From Ailanthus altissimus (lineage: Eukaryota > Streptophyta > Magnoliopsida > Sapindales > Simaroubaceae): a DNA stretch of 64,000 bases. Below, one piece after another: positions 26,247 to 38,508 of this stretch; position 1 is the first letter of the stretch, and each line of letters starts with the position of its first letter. The notes beneath the pieces were generated by a model. The model made no database searches, was not told the origin of the DNA, and was given only the letters and a program-made list of their open reading frames with translations. The position numbers and the translations under genes are program-made. The DNA is taken from assembly GCA_946807835.1 (NCBI GenBank), contig OX327690.1:31590501-31654500 (forward strand). Direction: 5' to 3'.

Positions 26247-27662
26247 TGAGACGTCCAAAATATAGGAGTTTATTCCCAAGTGCAGAATTGTCGAAGTAAT
26301 AAATAACCCGATGAAAACTGGGTCTATACACAGGAAAGTAGAATTAAAATTACAAACTATAATAACTTTAAAGATAATTAATGTAGTATAAAATGTTTGC
26401 AAATATTAATTCAATTAACCAATTCAAATAAAAGTTAAGGTTAGGGGGATCCACTCTTAGCATAAGAAGTAAGAATATATCTAACTCTTTTTATAACTCA
26501 ATTGGAATCCTCACACAAAGGAGGTATCAACCAAAAAATATAACAATCAAAGTTCATCATCATTTATATATTAATTAGTATTTATTTCTGTCAATTATTA
26601 TACACTAAATCTTATAAATGGGTTCAAGTATTTATTATGTCAATCTTCATATTTGTCTACAATAAATCAAATCTCCTAATTTATAAGAAAGTGTATATAC
26701 ACCAAATTTTGTAAATAATTTCAAGAATTTATTGTGCCAAGTATAAAGTTTTGTAATAATAAATTAAGATACACCACTTAGAAGAAAAGGTATTAACAAA
26801 ATAAATACATCATATATAAAATTGCATAACTTAAGAATAAAACATTAAGTTCATGAATAAGTGTTAAGTATTACCTTACCAAAAGTTTCACCCTTTCATC
26901 TTAGCATAAATAAAATTACTTGGACATAATAAAACTAAAGAAAAAGAAATGAAATGAAAGAAGAGATAACATGACTTTACAATAGTAAGTAAGAGAAATA
27001 ATATTACAAAGAGATAATATAAAAAATAAGTGTTTTGAATTAAAATCTAGTTCTCTAATTAGATGTTTTGGGCATAAACATGCTACCTATTTATAGAAAA
27101 ATATGGATAAATTAAGACAAATGAAAAGAGAACCACATGGATGATAAAAGTCAAGAATGGTGAAAAATAATTTACATTGATTATTATTAATGCACCCGGT
27201 TGTTTATCCAATTTAAAATTGATGTGGTCCGAATTAGCTGTCATGTAAAACATAAAAGTTGTAGATAAGTATCTTATCTTTTCAAATTGAGTTATCTCAT
27301 ACGTAGTAGATACGTATTTCTATAGTTATGGGTCAAATACTGATGACTGTTTGGATTGGGCCTGTATTGCAGATCAATTCTGTTTTAGGCCATTTTCACC
27401 TTCTAAAGACTTGAATTTCGAATGTCTTGTGAAATACAATATGTTATCCCATTGAGTTATCTCTTCACAAGATCAAGAATCAATCCAATTGAATTCTTAA
27501 GTAGAAAGTTATGCCTATTTTATTGTACTTACCACAAAATAGTTAAAACTAATTAGGTACAATATTGTAAACATACTTAAGTTAAGGGGGTTAAAGACAC
27601 TAGTAATACAAAATAATAATATAAAATTCTTATTAAATATATAATTTCAAGTGTTCATCACA
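26247..27662 (-). mobile_element. Athila-type LTR, near complete (minus orientation)
   Basis: On the plus strand it runs TGAGACGTCC ... GTTCATCACA; on the minus strand it starts TGTGATGAAC and ends GGACGTCTCA. About 1.4 kb, a direct copy of 18338-19735. The adjoining minus-strand sequence (CTAGTTAGAGGG, 27663 onward) looks like the polypurine tract that precedes a 3' LTR, so this is probably the 3' LTR of a minus-orientation element. No matching 5-bp duplication flanks it. Confidence 0.7.
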
Positions 27663-27889
27663 CCCTCTAACTAGCTTATTGCTAGTCCCTAGCAATTAAA
27701 GCATAAATAAAATTTGAACACTACCTAAATATTTCAAATAAAACGTCAGTTAAAGATCACAATTGCTATAAAGGTTATTTCATAATAATTTGTTTTTATA
27801 AACCTAAGTATCTCATCATAATAATTTTTTATTATTTGTTAAAAATAATTGTTATAGTTTCTGATTGTTAAAAATAAAAAGTAAAGAGT
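27663..27889 (-). other. Athila 3' untranslated region remnant
   Basis: Contains GCTAGGGACTAGCAATAAGC on the minus strand, a motif that commonly precedes the polypurine tract in this group of gypsy elements. The 20-mer TCTCATCATAATAATTTTTT at 27811-27830 recurs exactly at 33561-33580, on the far side of the plus-strand element. Confidence 0.5.
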
Positions 27890-28207
27890 ACATTATTGAA
27901 CTTTAATTATTATATTTTTCAGTTGGAACCTCCTTTGTGTGAGGATTCCAATTGAGTTATAAAAAGAATTAAATATATTCTTACGTCTTTTGCTAAGAGT
28001 GGATCCCCTTAACCTTAACTTTTATTTGAATTGGTTAATTGAATTAATATTTGTAAACATTTTATACGATATTAATTATATTTAAAGTTATTATAGTTTC
28101 TAATTTTAATTCTACTTCCCTGTGCATCGACCCCCGTTATCATCGGGTTATTTATTACTTCAAAAATTCTGCAATTGAGAATAAACTCTTATATTTTGGA
28201 CGTGTCA
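27890..28207 (+). mobile_element. Athila-type 5' LTR, truncated (plus orientation)
   Basis: The last ~320 bp of the same LTR family, inverted relative to 18338 and 26247, ending TTGGACGTGTCA. It is followed at 28215-28232 by a primer-binding site (TTAGCGCCATTGCCAGGAG) that is the tRNA-Asp type with several substitutions. It heads the gag-pol remnant to its right. Confidence 0.7.
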
Positions 28208-28214
28208 AGTTTTT

Positions 28215-30396
28215 TAGCGCCATTGCCAGGAGAGTGAAATTAACATTTTGTTTTGTTGTTGTTTGTTTGTTTATTTTATTTTCATGAAAGGTTAAGCCTA
28301 CTAACGTGTTTTAATTTATTTATTATTCGCTTTTTATTTTCATGGAAGGCTAAGCCTCCTACTCTTTATTTGTTAAGTTTTTATTATATAATCTAATATT
28401 GACTAATTTAACATTACTAATCTAACTTCTAATTATTTATCTTTATTTTATTTTAGTTTTAGTTTTGCCTATTTTATTTACCTGTGTTTAATATTTTATT
28501 TTATTTTATATTCTTATTTGTATTATTTATTGTTATTGTATTTTGTTTTATTTCTTTGTATGAGTGGTTGGTTTCGGGATCCTAATTCTCATCGTTTGGT
28601 GAAAGGTAATTTCGGAACTTCATTTGATAATTTGTTAGATTCTTCTTCATCTTCTCATTCTTCACCAATTAACACCATGACCAAAAATTAAATTGAGGGA
28701 CTCATAGACCCAGGGGATAATCAGTCCCAACATAATGACCATAACCGACCTAGGACACTTAGAGATTACATGAACCCTACACGAATCGATACACCATCTT
28801 GCTTAATTTTTCCTTCAGATGCAACAGATTTTAATTTTAAGCCAGACATTATCCAACTTTTACCCACTTTTTATGGCTTAGATGTAGAGAACCCTTATCT
28901 GTATTTAAGAGAATTTAAAAAAGTGTATAACACGTATAATGACCAAAATTGTAGCATGAACACAATTAGACTTAAACTTTTTCCTTTTTCTTTAAAAGAT
29001 AAAACTAAAACATGGCTACAAAATCTTAGGCCATGATCAATTTCTTTATGAGATGAGATGCAACAACAATTCCTAAAAAAAAATTTCCTTCCCATAGAAC
29101 AAATTATTTCAAAAGATAAATTACCACTTTTGTCCAAAAACTAAAAGAGACCCTTTACCAATGTTGGGAAAGGTATAAAGAATTACTTAATACTTGTCCC
29201 CATCATGACTTTAAAATATGGAGAATAATCTCAAATTTCTATGAGGGCTTAGCACCCCAAGTTAGGTAAATGGTAGAAATGATGTGTAATGGAACATTTT
29301 AGGATAAAGACCCATAAGAGGCAATGAACTATCTAGACTTACTAGTAGAAAATGCTCAAAATTGGGATACTGCTGAAACCTGTGAAGTGTCTGGAAAAAT
29401 TCAAACCACTATATCTAGCAGGGGTATTTATCATCTTAGGGAAGACCATGACCTTTAATCCAAATTAGCATCCCTAGTTAGAAAAGTCGAAACCTTATAA
29501 ATGAAAAAAAGTGTCAAATAAAATATGTTCAAGAAATTGTGTGTCACCTTTGTGAAACCCATGATTAGTCTACCAATGATTCCCCAACTTTGCTTGCATT
29601 TAGAGAATGTCTCCATGAACAACCCAATGTTCTAAACACATTCAAGCGGTCAAACAAAAACCCATATTCACAAAACTACAATCTTGGATAGAGAAATCAC
29701 CCAAATTTTAGTTAGAGGAATGACACTCAAGCACAGGCTTCACAACCACCTTTCCAACGACATCAAAATTTTCAAAACCATCAAGGTTATACACCAGATA
29801 TCCCACCATAGAAGAAAAATCTTGAAGAAACTTTACATGCATTCATTGAAAAGTAAGAGTCTATTAATTCTCAAAATGTTCAAACATTTGCTGATTTGAA
29901 AGATACCATTGCAAAATTTGCATCCGCACTGAACATTCATGAGAAAGAAAAATTTCATTCTCAACCACAACCAAACCCCAAAGGACAACATAACTCAAAT
30001 GCATGTAGTTCAGGAAGCCAACATATGGATCAAGTTAAAGCGGTTATCACTCTTTGGAATGGTAAAATTGTTAAAAAAGACATTCATGAACCTCATGAGA
30101 ACAATGAATCAATCTCTAAGGGTAAGAAAAGTGTTGAACCTACACCTAATAAAGGAAACACTAAACTCTCACCTCTGCCCTCATTTTCCCATGCATTATG
30201 TCATACTAAGAAGATGAATCACAATCCTAAAATTTTTGAAATCTTCAAACAGGTAAAAGTTAATATTCTTTTACTGGATACTATTAAACTGGTTCCCTCT
30301 TATGCAAAATTTTTAAAGGATTTATGCACAGTAAAAAGAAAACTAAATGTGAAAAAGAAAGTATTTTTAGCTAAACAAGTAAGTGCCATTATTTAG
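28215..30396 (+). pseudogene. Athila-type gag (broken)
   Basis: Leader, then gag from 28560 (MSGWFRDPNSHRLVKGNF). The core 28770-29036 is open and carries DATDFNFKPDIIQLLPTF and LKLFPFSLKDKTKTWLQ. After a stop it continues as CWERYKELLNTCPHH and LAPQVR, then a zinc-finger-like CHLCETHD near 29550. 29896-30396 is open for 166 codons and matches the gag-protease linker of this family (PSYAKFLKDL, then a KRKL-containing segment). In-frame stops and frame changes rule out a functional protein. Confidence 0.85.
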
Positions 30397-33300
30397 AACA
30401 ATAATGCTTTAAAATATAAAAACCATGGTTGTCCTAAAATTTCATGTATTATTGGAAGTCATAAAATTGAACAAGCCTTACTTGATCTTGGCGCTAGTGT
30501 GAATTTACTGTCGTATTCAGTTTATCAACAGATTAATCTCGGTGAGTTGAAATCAACTTCTGTAACTCCTTTGCTTGCCGATAAATTAATAAAAGTACCA
30601 AGAGGGACAATGGAAGATGTTTTAGTTCAAGTTGATAAATTCATATATTCCGTGGATTGTATTATCTTAGACACAGAACCTGTTAAATGATGTAATTCGA
30701 TACCTATTATTTTGGGTCGTCCATTTTTAGCAACTTCTAACGCTTTGAATAATTGCAAGAATAGAGTAATGAAGCTTTCATTTGAAAAGATAACACTTAA
30801 GCTCAATGTTTTCAATATGTGTAAGCAACCACATGAGGGGGATGATGAAAGTGAAGAAGCTGACATGATTGAATTGATTATGGAAGATCATATTCAAAAA
30901 TAGAGTTCTACCAATCCCTTAAAAATGTGTTTAATAAATTCATTTGAGTTAAATATACAATTAGATCCTAAAATCTCTGACATGTGTTCTTTACTTGACT
31001 GTGCACAGGTGATTGAAAATAAAAGATGGAAACCAAAGTTTGAAGAATTATGAGAAAATGAGGATAAACAGAACGAAATTTCAAAATTGGAGTTCAAACC
31101 TCTGCCTGAAGGACTGAAATATGCATTTCTTGGAGAGAAACAAACTTACCCGGTGGTAATCTCTTTTACACTCACAAGCGAATAAGAAGGTAAGTTGATT
31201 GAATTATTAAAAATGAATACAAATGTAATTAGGTGGAGTTTAAAAGATATAAACGGCATTAATCCTTTGATTTGCGTATATAAAATATACCTAGAGGATA
31301 ATGCCACAAATTTCCAAAAATCTTAAAGGAGATTAAATCCACATATGAAAGAGGTAGTGAGAGCTGAAGTTCTCAAATTACTTGAAGTAGGAATCATCTA
31401 TCCTATCTGAGATAGTAAGTGGGTAAGTCCTACTTGGGTAGTACCAAAAAAATATGAAATCACAGTAATTGAAAATGACAAAGGTGAGTTAACACCAACT
31501 CAAGTCTCATCTAGTTGGAAGATGTGCATAGATTATAGGAAGTTAAACTCGGCTACTAGAAAAGACTATTTTCCTTTACCATTCCTTAATCAAATTGTAG
31601 AAAATGTAGCAGAACATCTCTACTATTGCTTTCTAAACAGTTATTCTGGCTATTATCAAATTCTTATAACACTAGATGACTAAGAAAAGACGACATTCAC
31701 ATGCCCTTTTGGGACCTTTACTTTTAAAAGAATGCCTTTTAAACTTGTAATGCCACAGTAACATTTCAGAGATGTATGTTAAGCATTTTTAGTGACATGG
31801 TTGAGCATTATTTAAAAGTTTTCATGGATGATTTAACTGTGTTTGAAAATTCTTTTGATAATTGTCTTGAAAACTTAGAAAAGATCTTAAAAAGATATGA
31901 AAAAAGAGTCTTGTGTTGAATTGGAAAAAATGTCATTACATAGTTACTTCTGGAATTGTTTTAAGACACGTAGTGTCTTCTAAAGAAATTGAAGTGGATA
32001 AGGTAAAAGTCAAACTCATTACACATTTGCCTCTACAAAAAACAGTCAGAGAAGTCTGAACCTTTTTAGAACATGCTAAATTCTACAGGAGGTTCATAAA
32101 AAATTTTAGTGCTATATCTAAACCTCTTTGTAACCTTTTAGCAAAATATGTATCATTTGAGCGGACTCAAGAGTGTCAAAATTCATTTGAAAAATTAATT
32201 GACTTCTTAACATCTACTCCTATCATACAATCTCCTGACTGGTCTTTACCTTTTGAGCTCATGTGTGATGCTAGTGACTATGTTGTTGGTATTATATTAG
32301 GACAAAGGAAGGAAGATAAATCCTATGTAATTTATTACGTAAGTAGAACTTTAAACAGTGCACAAATAAATTACATAACAACTGAAAAAGAACTACTTGC
32401 TGTAATATTTGCATTAGACAAATTTTGTTTTTACTTAATTGGTTCTTCAACTGTTGTGTTTACTGACCATGTTGCTGTAAGGTACTTAATGTCAAAACAG
32501 GAAGCAAAACTAAGGCTGATTCGATGGATTCTATTGCTTCAAGAATTTATTATCACTATCAAGGATAAGAAGTGAGCTGAGAATGTTGTTGCAGATCACT
32601 TATCAAGACTCGTACCAGATTTATAAACTGAAATAACACCTATTAATGATTATTTTCCCGATGAATTTTTATTTTCTACTATTACAATGCCTTGGTATGT
32701 TAATATTGTTAATTTTCTTGTAATATGAGAAATGCCACCTCAATGGAATGCTCAAGACAAAAAGAAATCTTTAATTGAGGTAAGAAAGTTTTATTAGGAT
32801 GATCCTTATCTCTTCAAATATTGTCGTGACCAATTATTTTAAAAATGCATACCTGACAATGAGGTAAGTAAAGTTATTGAATTTTGTCATTCTGAAGCAT
32901 GTAGAGGATATTTTTCATCAAAGACAATAGTTGCAAAAATTTGGCAATGTGGATTTTATTGGCCCACTTTATTTAAAGATACACATGCATTTTATATAAA
33001 GTGTGAAAATTGTCAAAAGTTAGGATCAATTTCAAAATGAAACATGATGTCTTTGAACCCTATTTTTGTTATTGAAATATTTGATTGTTGGGCGATAGAT
33101 TTCATGGGACCATTTTCGTAATCATTTGGATTTACGTATATCTTAGTTGAAGTAGATTATGTCTCAAAATAGATTGAGGCTATTTCATGTCGAAATAATA
33201 ACCATAAAACAGTCATTGAATTTTTGAAAGAAAATATCTTAAGTCAATTTAGAATCCCTCGAGCGATTATAAGTGATGGGGGTAAGCATTTTTGTAATAG

Positions 33301-33450
33301 GCTATTTGAAAAAATTAATGAAAAAATATGGTATTACTCATAAAGTTGCCACCCCTTATCATCCTCAGACAAGTGGACAAGTTGAATTAACAAATAGGGA
33401 GATAAAATAAATTTTTAAAAAAACTGTAAACCCAGATCGCAAAGATTAGT
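30397..33450 (+). pseudogene. Athila-type pol: protease, reverse transcriptase, RNase H, integrase (broken)
   Basis: Domains run in gypsy order. Protease at 30480-30900 (ALLDLGASVNLL, then IILGRPFLATSNAL, typical of Athila). Reverse transcriptase at about 31480-32000 (DYFPLPFLNQIVE, PFGTFTFKRMPF, VFMDDLTVF with both catalytic Asp). RNase H open at 32261-32575 (MCDASDYVVG, TTEKELLAVIFAL). Integrase at about 32690-33410, with the HHCC finger, [16 protein letters not shown] and [12 protein letters not shown], so the DDE residues survive. Many stops and frame changes lie between them. After about 33450 it passes into LTR/UTR-like sequence. Inactive, but rich in recognisable domains. Confidence 0.9.
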
Positions 33451-34130
33451 CTTGAAACCTTTTACAAGAAGTGGTATATACGCCAAATCTTGTAAATGGT
33501 TTCAAGAATTTATTGTAAATGGTTTCTAGAATCCTTCAGCATCACAAAATAAGAACAATTTCTCATCATAATAATTTTTTTTTTCATTCTTCAGCTAAGC
33601 AACCAAATCATTCATTATCCCAAATAATGTTATTCTAAACAAAAATTAATCATTTTAAAAAATCAATGAAAGTTCGTAAGTTGTTATCTCAAGCCTCTTA
33701 ATTAACTCACAAAAGATATGTGAGTTTAGAAAAGAATAATATATAGTTAAACATGGAAATTCTCTTTGCTATATATATTGAATCATCTATGTTACCACAA
33801 GACTTAGTATTGTGCTCAAGAAATAATTTCGGAAGTTATTCTTTAGTAACCTAGATAGAAAAAGTGATTTAAACTAAATAATTTTGAAACTATACCTCGA
33901 TAATAAAGCAAACTTTTTTATGCAAGAGTTACCAAAAACTTAAGCAATAAGTAAATATACGTAAAATGCATTAAAAATAAACCAATTAGAATTTATTTCA
34001 AAAGTTCAGTAATGTACTATTTACTCTGCCATTTTAAAACTAGAATGCGTTTTAAGAATGCATAAATAAACCTTTTACACACGCCATTTATGATAAAATC
34101 TATCTTGCGTTTGTTTCACTGTCATCAGTA
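33451..34130. repeat. LTR/UTR fragments of the Athila family
   Basis: 33470-33530 repeats an internal LTR phrase (CCAAATCTTGTAAATGG, compare 18790 and 26703). 33561-33580 is identical to 27811-27830. The rest resembles the minus-orientation 3' UTR. No frame of interest. Confidence 0.45.
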
Positions 34131-34140
34131 TACCAATCTA

Positions 34141-34734
34141 TCTAATTCATTGTTGGATCAAATATAGGTGTAAAAGCTTATAGTTAATCGAGTAACTGAT
34201 CAATAGTTAAAGTAGAAATGAGGATCTATCGTGCTGCAAATGTGATGAATTATTTTTTAACCACATAGTCAAGAAAGGATAATAACCCATTATAAAAACT
34301 ATCAACATTTAATAAATCAATGGCTTTTTTTATGGATTTACAATTGTGCCCATGAGATAATTTGAAAAATTTCCTCCAATGTTCTGAAACCTCTAAGTAG
34401 AGCTATGAAGGCATCAGCATTACGAAGCATAAAAGATATTCATTCATACATTGATGATACCTATAACTCATCCCCAATTATTTTTCTTACAATGTTTTTA
34501 ACAGCTAGAGCTTTCGGTATGATACCCAAAACTCAACTACCTTTATTTTGTGCAGCGGTTGCCACACATCCCATTAATTCAAGACTACCTCCCCCGTATA
34601 CTAAATAAATATTTTGCTCAGCTAACACCATACCAAGGGTTTCTCCTGCTTCTATAAACTCTTTAAGTTTTTCAAGGGCTAGATCCACAAAAAACACAAT
34701 TTTTTGTGAATTTACGAGTTGATGTTCCTTTCAT
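34141..34734 (-). pseudogene. LOG: LONELY GUY (cytokinin riboside monophosphate phosphoribohydrolase) processed pseudogene
   Basis: Minus-strand reading gives, without any intron, the LOG family blocks in order: NCVFCGSSP, then after a frameshift EAGETLGMVLAEQNIYLVYG, GGGSLELMGCVATAAQ, VLGIIPKALAVKNIV, VSSMYE, ML.NADAFIA, GFRTLEEIFQIISWAQL, LLSFLDYVVKK and a relic of the QAFTP end. Functional LOG enzymes release active cytokinins from nucleotide precursors. Their genes normally have several introns, so this continuous copy is best read as a retrocopy. It is dead: stops follow CGSSP, QNKGS, GDEL and WAQL, and the PGGxGTxEE catalytic motif has decayed to LRGFRTLEE. It sits inside retroelement debris. 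Confidence 0.8.
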
Positions 34735-34829
34735 TATTACACTCACCATCTCTCTTGAATGATTTTCAGTTTGTATAAAAATACAAAAATAATGCAATAT
34801 ATTTATAGAGCCAAAAGGTGGTGTAATAT

Positions 34830-35700
34830 CTTTCTTAACTCATATATCCTTCTTATGTATGAATATTATATCATAATTCTTATACAATCCATTTTCATAA
34901 ACACTATCAAATGCAAACTATTATTTTTGCAGGATCAAGATATTTACTGAACAGTATTCAGTCTCCCAATTTTATAAAACTATATACTAACTCAAAAATT
35001 ATAAAAATATCACATAATTACTCTTGACACATATTTCAATTCATGATAAATATTTCACTTCAAAATTCCTGCCAAAAGTATTTTAAGACTATTTTATTCC
35101 ATAGCTTTAAAAATCTGTTAATCAAATACTGCAATGAGCTGATACGCTTTAGAAAATCATAACAATTTAACCACATTGATCTAAATTTTAAATTTTGAAT
35201 ATATCATATTAGACATATAAATTTATCATATTACAGAAATTCGTAATTTTTGAAGATCATTCATTAGATCAAAAAAATTTTGTCACTGTATCATACTGTT
35301 AACACAAGAAAGTTTTAGAATTTCAGGGTTATTTTGGTAAATTCACTACAAATTCAATTTTAGAAATTTTTAATCGATTCAAAGTCTCAAATGATTCTAG
35401 ACATGTTTAGTTTCATATTCTAAAAGGCCAAAATCAGAATCGAAGTACAACAATTTATATAATTCTCGGATCAAGAGACTATCAAATAAAAATTCTGCAA
35501 TTCATCATGTTTTATCAAGTTATATATATAATCATTATCAATTCTTAATATATCTTACAAAATTCACAGCAAATCCCCAATTTTTCATATTTCTAAAAAT
35601 CAAAACTTAAAGGAATTAACTTAATTAACACCAATAAATTGAGAAATAGTTATGATATACCTCTTAAAACTCAAATTTTCAATTTCTTCTCCTTTTTCTT
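34830..35700. repeat. Dispersed repeat A, copy 2
   Basis: Direct copy of 15450-16313, starting around CTCATATATCCTTC and running through a CT-rich tract near 35690-35750. Here the sequence continues to the right of the point where copy 1 is cut. Probably LTR sequence of one family. Confidence 0.6.
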
Positions 35701-35999
35701 CTTCTTCTTCTTCTCTTTCTCTCCCCTCTATTTCTCTATTTTCTCTCTCTAAAGGGGTGGCTCGAGCCAAAAATAAGTAAATTAGGGTTTAAAATGTGTA
35801 TTTTTATACTAAGAGGCTAACTTTTAATATTTACAAATTAACCCCCAAAACTTTTAAAGTATTACAATTTGATCTTTGAAATAAATCTGAAGTTTTGCAA
35901 ATAAACCCAATATTAATAATATGTCCTTAATCTATACAAGTAATACTAATAATAATATATAAATTAAGTATCATTCACATACAAATAAAATATGAATAT

Positions 36000-36332
36000 T
36001 ATACAAGTACAAATATTTATTCTTTTCGATTGTGGATAAGTGGTTATTACAAAATCGACTCAAAATCAAATTGATCAGTTCTCAAATAATAGAACTAATT
36101 AGTTTTTAAGGGAAGAACCGATCTAGCTAGGTTTAGTTCTTTTTCTTTTAAATTTTTTATTTTAGGTTTTTTTTAAAACTAAAGTGAACTAAATTGAAAC
36201 CAAACAAATCGAATCCAAATTAATAAAACCAACCAAGAATCATACTAAACCAAACTAAACTGAACCGGCTCAATCCAATCTAATTTGATCAGTTTTATCA
36301 GTTCGATTTTTTTGTCCACCCTTTCCATGCAT
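36000..36332. repeat. MITE-like element with weak inverted ends
   Basis: The left end (GATTGTGGATAAGTGG) and the reverse complement of the right end (AAAGGGTGGACAAAAAAATC) are loosely similar. The interior is rich in GAACCGG/AAACCAAAC blocks. No coding capacity. Confidence 0.35.
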
Positions 36333-36349
36333 GAGTGTTATGAGCATCT

Positions 36350-37000
36350 ACAAACACCCATTTTGTTTGGGGTCGCTGAAAGTGCTTAACAAAATTTGCC
36401 AAGCGCGCTCAAGGTGCTCAATAATTTTGTCAAGCACCTTAGGTGACCCTTCAAATGCTACTTAGTGCTCAACAAAGTGCCAATCTCAAGCATGCCTTGA
36501 AGACGTGCTAAGTTTGTCGAGCGCACTTCACACACCATCACGGTATGGTTAGGCTCCACATTTTGTCAAGTACTTATTCTATTTTATCTAAATTGAAATA
36601 CATATATATATATATATTTAATTAACTAATTATAAGAAGTTAAAATTTTTCTCATGATGTTTAAATTTTTCAAAATGATGAAAAATATCATTTTTATGTA
36701 AGTGTAGGTGGTGCTATATAGTGTTTGACAAAATTTATCGAGTGCAGTTTAGCACATGAAAAATGCTCAACAATTAGCTTGCTTAATGGTGTTTGACAAA
36801 TTTTGTCAAGCATTTTATACGCAATGCACTTATTGAATACCTTTTTCCTACTATGTAAAATGCTTAATATTGCTCAAGAAAATTTGTTGAGCATCGTTGC
36901 ACAAAAGCTAATTTGTTGGGCATTGTTGAGCATTTTCATATGCTCATCAAATTTTGTCGAGCACCACCTGCATTTATATGAAAATAATATTTTTTTATTC
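36350..37000. repeat. Fold-back repeat cluster (TTTGTCGAGCAC theme)
   Basis: A short theme, TTTGACAAAATTTGTCGAGCAC with variants, recurs in both orientations, for example at 36390, 36425, 36510, 36723, 36790, 36875 and 36945. An inverted pair brackets the right half: TTTTTATGTAAGTGTAGGTGG near 36690 against the complement of CCACCTGCATTTATATGAAA near 36964. Non-coding; probably a MITE or other fold-back element. Confidence 0.5.
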
Positions 37001-38508
37001 TATTCAACTACAAAACTCACAAAATTGGAACTCAAACAAACTTTATAAATTATATTACACTTAAAAGATATCATTTTTTTTTAATCTATATATCATTGAA
37101 ATAACCACTATAAAAAAGCACGAGAAACTTACTTTATTTTAACTCGAATTGTAGGTTATAATTTTGTAGATAACTAATTTTTTTTAGTATTTGCTTTGTT
37201 TTAGATATAAAAATTGTTATTTGGTTTGTCTTAAAATTTGTTGGATGCAAATAAATGTATTGATTTGGTTGTTAAAGGAAGTGATGGTATTTTTATCCCC
37301 AAAACCTCCTTTCTGACTAAATAAATAAGAAAAAAAGGGGCACGACTGAAATAACGAAAGTCCTCCATTTTTTACTACTATAAATTAAAACCTTTTAGAA
37401 AAAAAACACACACATTTCCATACTAATTCACGCGAGGAAATTTGATTTCTCCCAAAAAAAAAAAAAACCAAAGGAGTTAGAAGGAATTTGAAGCTCATTA
37501 TCAGTTGAGTTCGCCCATTTTTTTGTTTAAATTATACCCAACTACGTAGAGTAAAGTGGGATTTGGGGTTTAGACATTTTGTGATTCCACCGCTCCAAAT
37601 GTTTCAGGCTTTGGCAGGCTCAGGTTTTTCCGATCATAGAAAATGTTTCCGAGTTTGCGGACTTCTTTTATGGTTCCACAGAATACATTCAATGCATTGT
37701 CCTAATGCAAAAAATTCCCATCAATGAATTAACAAAAGAATTCTAATACTATCTGCCGCTGCGTTGGTGTAATAGATACATGCGATTAACTCAATTGCAA
37801 TTCAATCATACAGGCTCGGTGAACTCATGAGCATATTCTCCGAAACATGTGACACACTAGCTTAATCCTGGTACAGGAACCAATTTGATCCCTGTGATAT
37901 ATGATCAAATTCTATACTAAGCAATAAAAAAGTTAGCAAGTTGCCGACCCATCTTATTTCTGTATGCTAACCGAAGTGATGAAGAGGAAGTTTATTATCT
38001 TCTCTCAACTACTTGCCCCTGAGCAAGCAGATTTGTTGTGTATCATCACCATAGACATCCAGCAATAATTTCTATTCTATGCGGCAAATCATAGATATTG
38101 CCAGAAAATAAATGTATTACTGTCACCATCATATTAATCCTGCAATATATATAGCATAATTTTTTGTTCAACAACAAAGAGACATAAATTAAGCAGTCAC
38201 TTGAGTGAAATAATTACAAAATCTTACAGGAAAGCTATCCTTGACAACACGTTTGTAGAGTGGAAGGATAAACAGACAGTAAGTATTCGTAATCTTAATT
38301 TGGATACCCATTGCCTGAAAAAACTCCTTCCTGAGGTAAAAAAGCACCGTTCTCATCTTCCAGGTCCCAAACAGAAGAGAATCCTGCACCCAATTTATGT
38401 GATCAACTAATGATTATAAAATGCAATAGTGAGCACAGCTAGATGTAGCCATCCCAAACTCAATCAGCAAAGTGAAACAGATTACCCAAAATGTCTCCTT
38501 GTTAGGCT
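37001..38508. other. Intergenic / 3' flank of NRPD4
   Basis: No gene recognised. Overlapping short frames on both strands at 38189-38410 have no family match. That part may be 3' UTR of the NRPD4 transcript, since AG/GT-like borders occur there. Confidence 0.4.

Noticed and set aside
38189..38410. Overlapping frames on both strands downstream of NRPD4
   Set aside because: No family resemblance on either strand; possibly 3' UTR.
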